DNA of 64,000 nt, from assembly GCF_002002885.1 (NCBI RefSeq), contig NZ_CP019510.1:3162001-3226000 (forward strand). Direction: 5' to 3'. Origin of the DNA: Janthinobacterium sp. LM6. Its GTDB lineage: Bacteria; Pseudomonadota; Gammaproteobacteria; Burkholderiales; Burkholderiaceae_D. Below the pieces are notes generated by a model. It made no database searches and was not told the DNA's origin. It worked only from the letters and a program-made list of their open reading frames with translations. Each line of letters starts with the position of its first letter. Positions within the stretch are counted from its first letter, which is position 1. Made by a program: the position numbers and the translations under genes. Positions 61,315 through 64,000 of this stretch are shown here, one piece after another.

Positions 61315-62532
61315 TCAAGCCGGCTGCGCGCCGCCCACATTCCGGCTGCGGTTTTCCACCAGTACGGAAATGCCGAGCACGACGATGCCGCCGCAGGCCA
61401 GCATGGCGCCCACCCAGCCCGTCGAGCGTAAACCCATGCCCATGGCGATGGCGATGCCGCCGGCCCAGGCGCCCAGCGCGTTGGCGATGTTGAAGGCGGA
61501 GTGGTTGAGGGCGGCCGCCACGGTTTGCGCGTCGCCGGCCACGTCCATCAAGCGCGTCTGTACGGCCGGGGCGACGGCGATGCCGGCACCGATGGCGAAC
61601 AGGTTGATCGCCGTCAACCAGACATTGCTGCTGGTATAAGTAAAGGCGGCCAGCGCGGCCACGTTCCACAGCAGCACGCCGAAGATGGTCCACAGGCGCG
61701 AGCGGTCGGCCAGCCAGCCGCCGATCAGATTACCCACCGTCATGCCGATGCCGATAATGGCCAGCAAGATGGAAATGACCAGCGGCGACACTTTCGTCAC
61801 TTCCAGCAGGGTTGGCGTAATAAACGTGTAGACGGCGAACATACCGCCGAAGCCGATCGCCACCATCAGCAGGGTCAGCCACACTTGCAGGCGGCGGAAC
61901 ACGCCCAGTTCGCGGCGCGGGCTGGAATCGCCGGCGGCGACCATGGGCACGAAGATGCGCACCATCAGCATGGTCAGCAGGCCCAGCGCGGCGACCAGCA
62001 AGAAGGCCGAACGCCAGCCCAGGGTCTGGCCGATATACGTGGCCAGCGGCACGCCGAAGATATTCGCCACGGTCAAGCCCATCAGGACGCGGGCCACGGC
62101 CTGGCCGCGCCGGTCCGGTTCGGCCAGCGCGGCCGCCACCAGCGCCGCCACGCCAAAGTAGGCGCCATGCGGGATGCCGGCCACGAAGCGGGCGACGACC
62201 AGCAAGCCGTAGTTGGGGGCGATGGCGCTGAGCAAGTTGCCGCCAGCGAACATCAGCATCAGACAGATCAGCATCAAACGGCGCGGCATGCGCGCCAGGA
62301 AGATGGTGATCAGGGGCGCGCCGATGACCACGCCCAGCGCGTAGGCGCTGATCATGTGGCTCATCTGCGGCAAGGTCGTGCCCAGGTCGTCGGCGACCAC
62401 GGGCAGGATGCTCATGGAGGCGAACTCGCCCGTGCCGATGGCGAGACCGCCGATGGCCAGGGCCAGGTCGGCGTATCCGGCGCCAAAAGGCGCGGTGACG
62501 CGCGGAATCAGGGGATCTACGGAGGCGTGCAT
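61315..62532 (-). CDS. MFS transporter of the DHA1 (AraJ/YdhP-like) family
   Basis: A 405-aa major facilitator with twelve helices. Marks of the drug/sugar-efflux DHA1 group: GGLAIGTGEFASMSILPVVA, AYALGVVIGAPLITIFLARM and PRRLMLICLMLMFAGGNLLS (motif A region). ARFVAGIPHGAYFGVAALVA and the C-terminal half, NIFGVPLATYIGQTLGWRSA, complete the pattern. Related proteins export sugars or aromatic compounds; the substrate is unknown here. The start at MHASVDPL has only a weak AAGAA site. It stands alone between two stem-loops. Confidence 0.88.
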   Translation of the reverse strand: MHASVDPLIPRVTAPFGAGYADLALAIGGLAIGTGEFASMSILPVVADDLGTTLPQMSHMISAYALGVVIGAPLITIFLARMPRRLMLICLMLMFAGGNLLSAIAPNYGLLVVARFVAGIPHGAYFGVAALVAAALAEPDRRGQAVARVLMGLTVANIFGVPLATYIGQTLGWRSAFLLVAALGLLTMLMVRIFVPMVAAGDSSPRRELGVFRRLQVWLTLLMVAIGFGGMFAVYTFITPTLLEVTKVSPLVISILLAIIGIGMTVGNLIGGWLADRSRLWTIFGVLLWNVAALAAFTYTSSNVWLTAINLFAIGAGIAVAPAVQTRLMDVAGDAQTVAAALNHSAFNIANALGAWAGGIAIAMGMGLRSTGWVGAMLACGGIVVLGISVLVENRSRNVGGAQPA

Positions 62533-62767
62533 GTTCTTGTTAGTTGGGTAAAGAATGACAGGGCGGAGGGGCGCGCAGTGGCCCAGCCGGAGGTGGCAAT
62601 GCGCCACCAGAGTCGACGGATGGCCGGTATTTTCGGGCTAGAAGAGCTGCCCAAAGACAACATTGTAAGAGATTCGGGCAAGCTCTGCAGGGCGCCGGCT
62701 AAAATCTGCTGCACTGCACACAGCAGCGATTGCTCTTGTTGTTAACGATAACACGGAATCTGCGCGA

Positions 62768-62809
62768 TTCCGCCACAGGAGGAGCGAAGAAAGCCTGGCT
62801 GTGGCGGAA
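62768..62809 (-). terminator. Stem-loop after the SRPBCC gene, probable terminator
   Basis: An 11-bp perfect stem (TTCCGCCACAG / CTGTGGCGGAA) with a 20-nt loop starts 17 nt past the SRPBCC stop codon, on the minus strand. No clear T-run follows. Confidence 0.5.
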
Positions 62810-62826
62810 ATGGTCTTCCTTGCGTA

Positions 62827-63243
62827 TTACTTCGCTAACGATTGCTGCAGTGCTTCCAGGCCCGCCACATAAATGCCGTGGAACAGGTCCGTCACTTCCT
62901 GCTCGCTCACGCCCACGGGCGTGAAGCGGCCCGACCAGGTGACCCGCGCGCCCTCGCTGCCGGCAAGTGGTTCCACTTTCAGGGTGGACAGGTAATCGGT
63001 GGCGGGAAACGGCGCTTGCAGAATCGAATAGCTGTAGCTGCGCGCCGTGTTGTCGTACGCTTCGAGCTGTTCGACGATGACGTCGCCGGCCGGGTTGGCC
63101 AGGTGGCGGATGCGCCCCCCTGCGCTCAAGGTGCTGCTGGGAATATAGGGCAGCCAGTCGGGCAGGGAATTGAAACCGCCGATCAGTTGCCACACTTGCG
63201 CCGGCGTGGCGGCGATGTCGATGGAAGTAGTGGTATGGGCCAT
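62827..63243 (-). CDS. SRPBCC (polyketide cyclase-like) family protein
   Basis: A 138-aa START/Bet v1-like fold protein: MAHTTTSIDIAATPAQVWQL, then IGGFNSLPDWLPYIPSSTLS and EPLAGSEGARVTWSGRFTPV. Such proteins bind small hydrophobic molecules in a cavity. AAGGAA lies 6 nt before the chosen ATG, and the longer frame adds a leader without a site. It lies 19 nt after the aldo/keto reductase gene on the same strand, so the two are co-transcribed and may act on related compounds. Confidence 0.83.
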   Translation of the reverse strand: MAHTTTSIDIAATPAQVWQLIGGFNSLPDWLPYIPSSTLSAGGRIRHLANPAGDVIVEQLEAYDNTARSYSYSILQAPFPATDYLSTLKVEPLAGSEGARVTWSGRFTPVGVSEQEVTDLFHGIYVAGLEALQQSLAK

Positions 63244-63262
63244 GGTGTGTTCCTTGTCTATA

Positions 63263-64000
63263 TTAGTTGGCGCCAGCTGGCAGCGGAGCGTTGGCCGAGA
63301 CAAGTTGCTCGGCGCGCATGTCGTGCCAGAAGGCGGCGGGGATGACAGCGTGTAACGCTTGCTGGTCTTCGGCCAGGCGTTCCGGACGGCTGGCGCCGGG
63401 GATCACGGCGGCGACAGCGGGATTGGCCAAGGAAAATTGCAGGGCGGCAGCCTTCACGCTGATGCCGTGGCGCGCGGCAATCGCCTTGATGCGTTCTACT
63501 TTGGCAATGATTTCGGGCGTAGCCTTCTGGTATTCGAAGTGCGCGCCGCCGACCAGGATGCCCGAACTGTAGGGACCGCCCACGACGATGTCGACGTTCT
63601 GGCTTGCCGCGGCCGGCATCAATCGCTGCAGCGCCCGTTCATGGTCGAGCAGGGTGTAGCGGCCGGCCAGCAGGAAGGCGTCCGGCTGCGCTTCGCTTAA
63701 ATCCAGGGTCAGTTCCAGTGGTTCCACCTTGTTCACGCCCACGCCCCAGGCCTTGATGACGCCTTCTTCGCGCAAGCGGGTCAGCACGCGGAAGGCGCCC
63801 GTGCGGGCAATCTCGAATTGCGCCAGCCAGTTGTCGCCATGGAAATCCTGGGCGATGTCGTGCACCCAGACGATATCGAGGTGGTCCGTATCCAGGCGTT
63901 TCAAACTGTCTTCGATCGAGCGCAGGGTGGCGTCGGCCGAGTAGTCATCGACGATCTTGTTCTTGCGGCCGAATTCGAACAATCCCCCTTTTTCGCCCAG
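63263..64000 (-). CDS. Aldo/keto reductase, N-terminal part outside window
   Basis: The reading frame is open to the window edge, so the true start lies beyond it; 245 codons are seen. NADPH-dependent oxidoreductase with a TIM barrel: DSLKRLDTDHLDIVWVHDIA (the conserved barrel strand), VIKAWGVGVNKVEPLELTLD, and VIPGASRPERLAEDQQALHA, the C-terminal NADP-binding loop. The catalytic Asp/Tyr region is cut off. Closest in style to the D-threo-aldose 1-dehydrogenase/L-fucose dehydrogenase branch (PYSSGILVGG), but the substrate is uncertain. It lies upstream of the SRPBCC gene in one transcript. Confidence 0.85.
   Translation of the reverse strand: MGEKGGLFEFGRKNKIVDDYSADATLRSIEDSLKRLDTDHLDIVWVHDIAQDFHGDNWLAQFEIARTGAFRVLTRLREEGVIKAWGVGVNKVEPLELTLDLSEAQPDAFLLAGRYTLLDHERALQRLMPAAASQNVDIVVGGPYSSGILVGGAHFEYQKATPEIIAKVERIKAIAARHGISVKAAALQFSLANPAVAAVIPGASRPERLAEDQQALHAVIPAAFWHDMRAEQLVSANAPLPAGAN

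Overview
The window looks like chromosomal DNA from a high-GC Gram-negative bacterium. It most resembles a betaproteobacterium of the Oxalobacteraceae (Janthinobacterium/Massilia type). This is inferred from gene content: NarX/NarL with NnrS, a PQQ-dependent membrane glucose/quinate-type dehydrogenase, many TonB receptors, a PEP-CTERM-like tail, a complete biotin-independent malonate decarboxylase cluster, and GGGGTC(A/G)GACCC hairpins. No rRNA, tRNA, CRISPR array, insertion sequence or prophage was seen.

Layout. 1-4056: a probable moaA tail, the nitrate/nitrite two-component system narX-narL, a terminator, and nnrS behind an NsrR-like palindrome. 4060-12794 (all minus): a signalling block with a chemoreceptor, a membrane-anchored Hpt-like protein that lacks the phospho-histidine, an excisionase-type HTH-receiver protein, a free Hpt protein, a Cache-receiver membrane protein without a kinase, a Cache-PAS-kinase-REC-REC-Hpt hybrid kinase and a 41-aa membrane peptide. 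13108-16280: PQQ dehydrogenase and an AT-richer orphan membrane protein. 16370-16487: two hairpin repeats. 16493-25703: an AsmA-like DUF748 giant, a Fur-box-preceded siderophore receptor, a DUF2946 protein, a TonB copper receptor carrying a CxxxM site, and a small membrane protein. 25825-28947: dsdA, an overlapping dsdC-like LysR gene, and a DUF455 ferritin-like protein. 28974-34424: an 1141-aa composite surface protein (PEP-CTERM-like module, lipoprotein signal, LAS-type metallopeptidase motif), topoisomerase IB and a DUF1232 protein. 34421-43320: a serine hydrolase lipoprotein and an osmotic-stress block (cation/proton antiporter, MscS channel, and otsA-otsB-GH15, where OtsA carries its own membrane sensor-like module). 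43497-51850: divergent mdcR and the operon mdcABCDE-madLM-mdcGH. 51847-55861: a TonB receptor and a Fur-box-preceded PepSY membrane protein. 55982-58359: an RsbQ-like hydrolase coupled to a PAS histidine kinase-receiver. 58360-59560: a long AT-rich leader with tandem repeats, an AidA/PixA-type protein and a terminator. 59560-64000: two orphan proteins, an Asp/Glu racemase-family protein, an MFS transporter, a SRPBCC protein and an aldo/keto reductase cut by the window edge.

The strongest candidates for undescribed biology are the 4-12.8 kb phosphorelay block, the RsbQ-PAS-kinase pair, the membrane-tethered trehalose-6-phosphate synthase, and the composite PEP-CTERM/lipoprotein/LAS-peptidase protein. 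All family names come from reading the sequence; no database search was run. Start codons were chosen from ribosome-binding sites, overlaps and family lengths, so many differ from the longest open frame.
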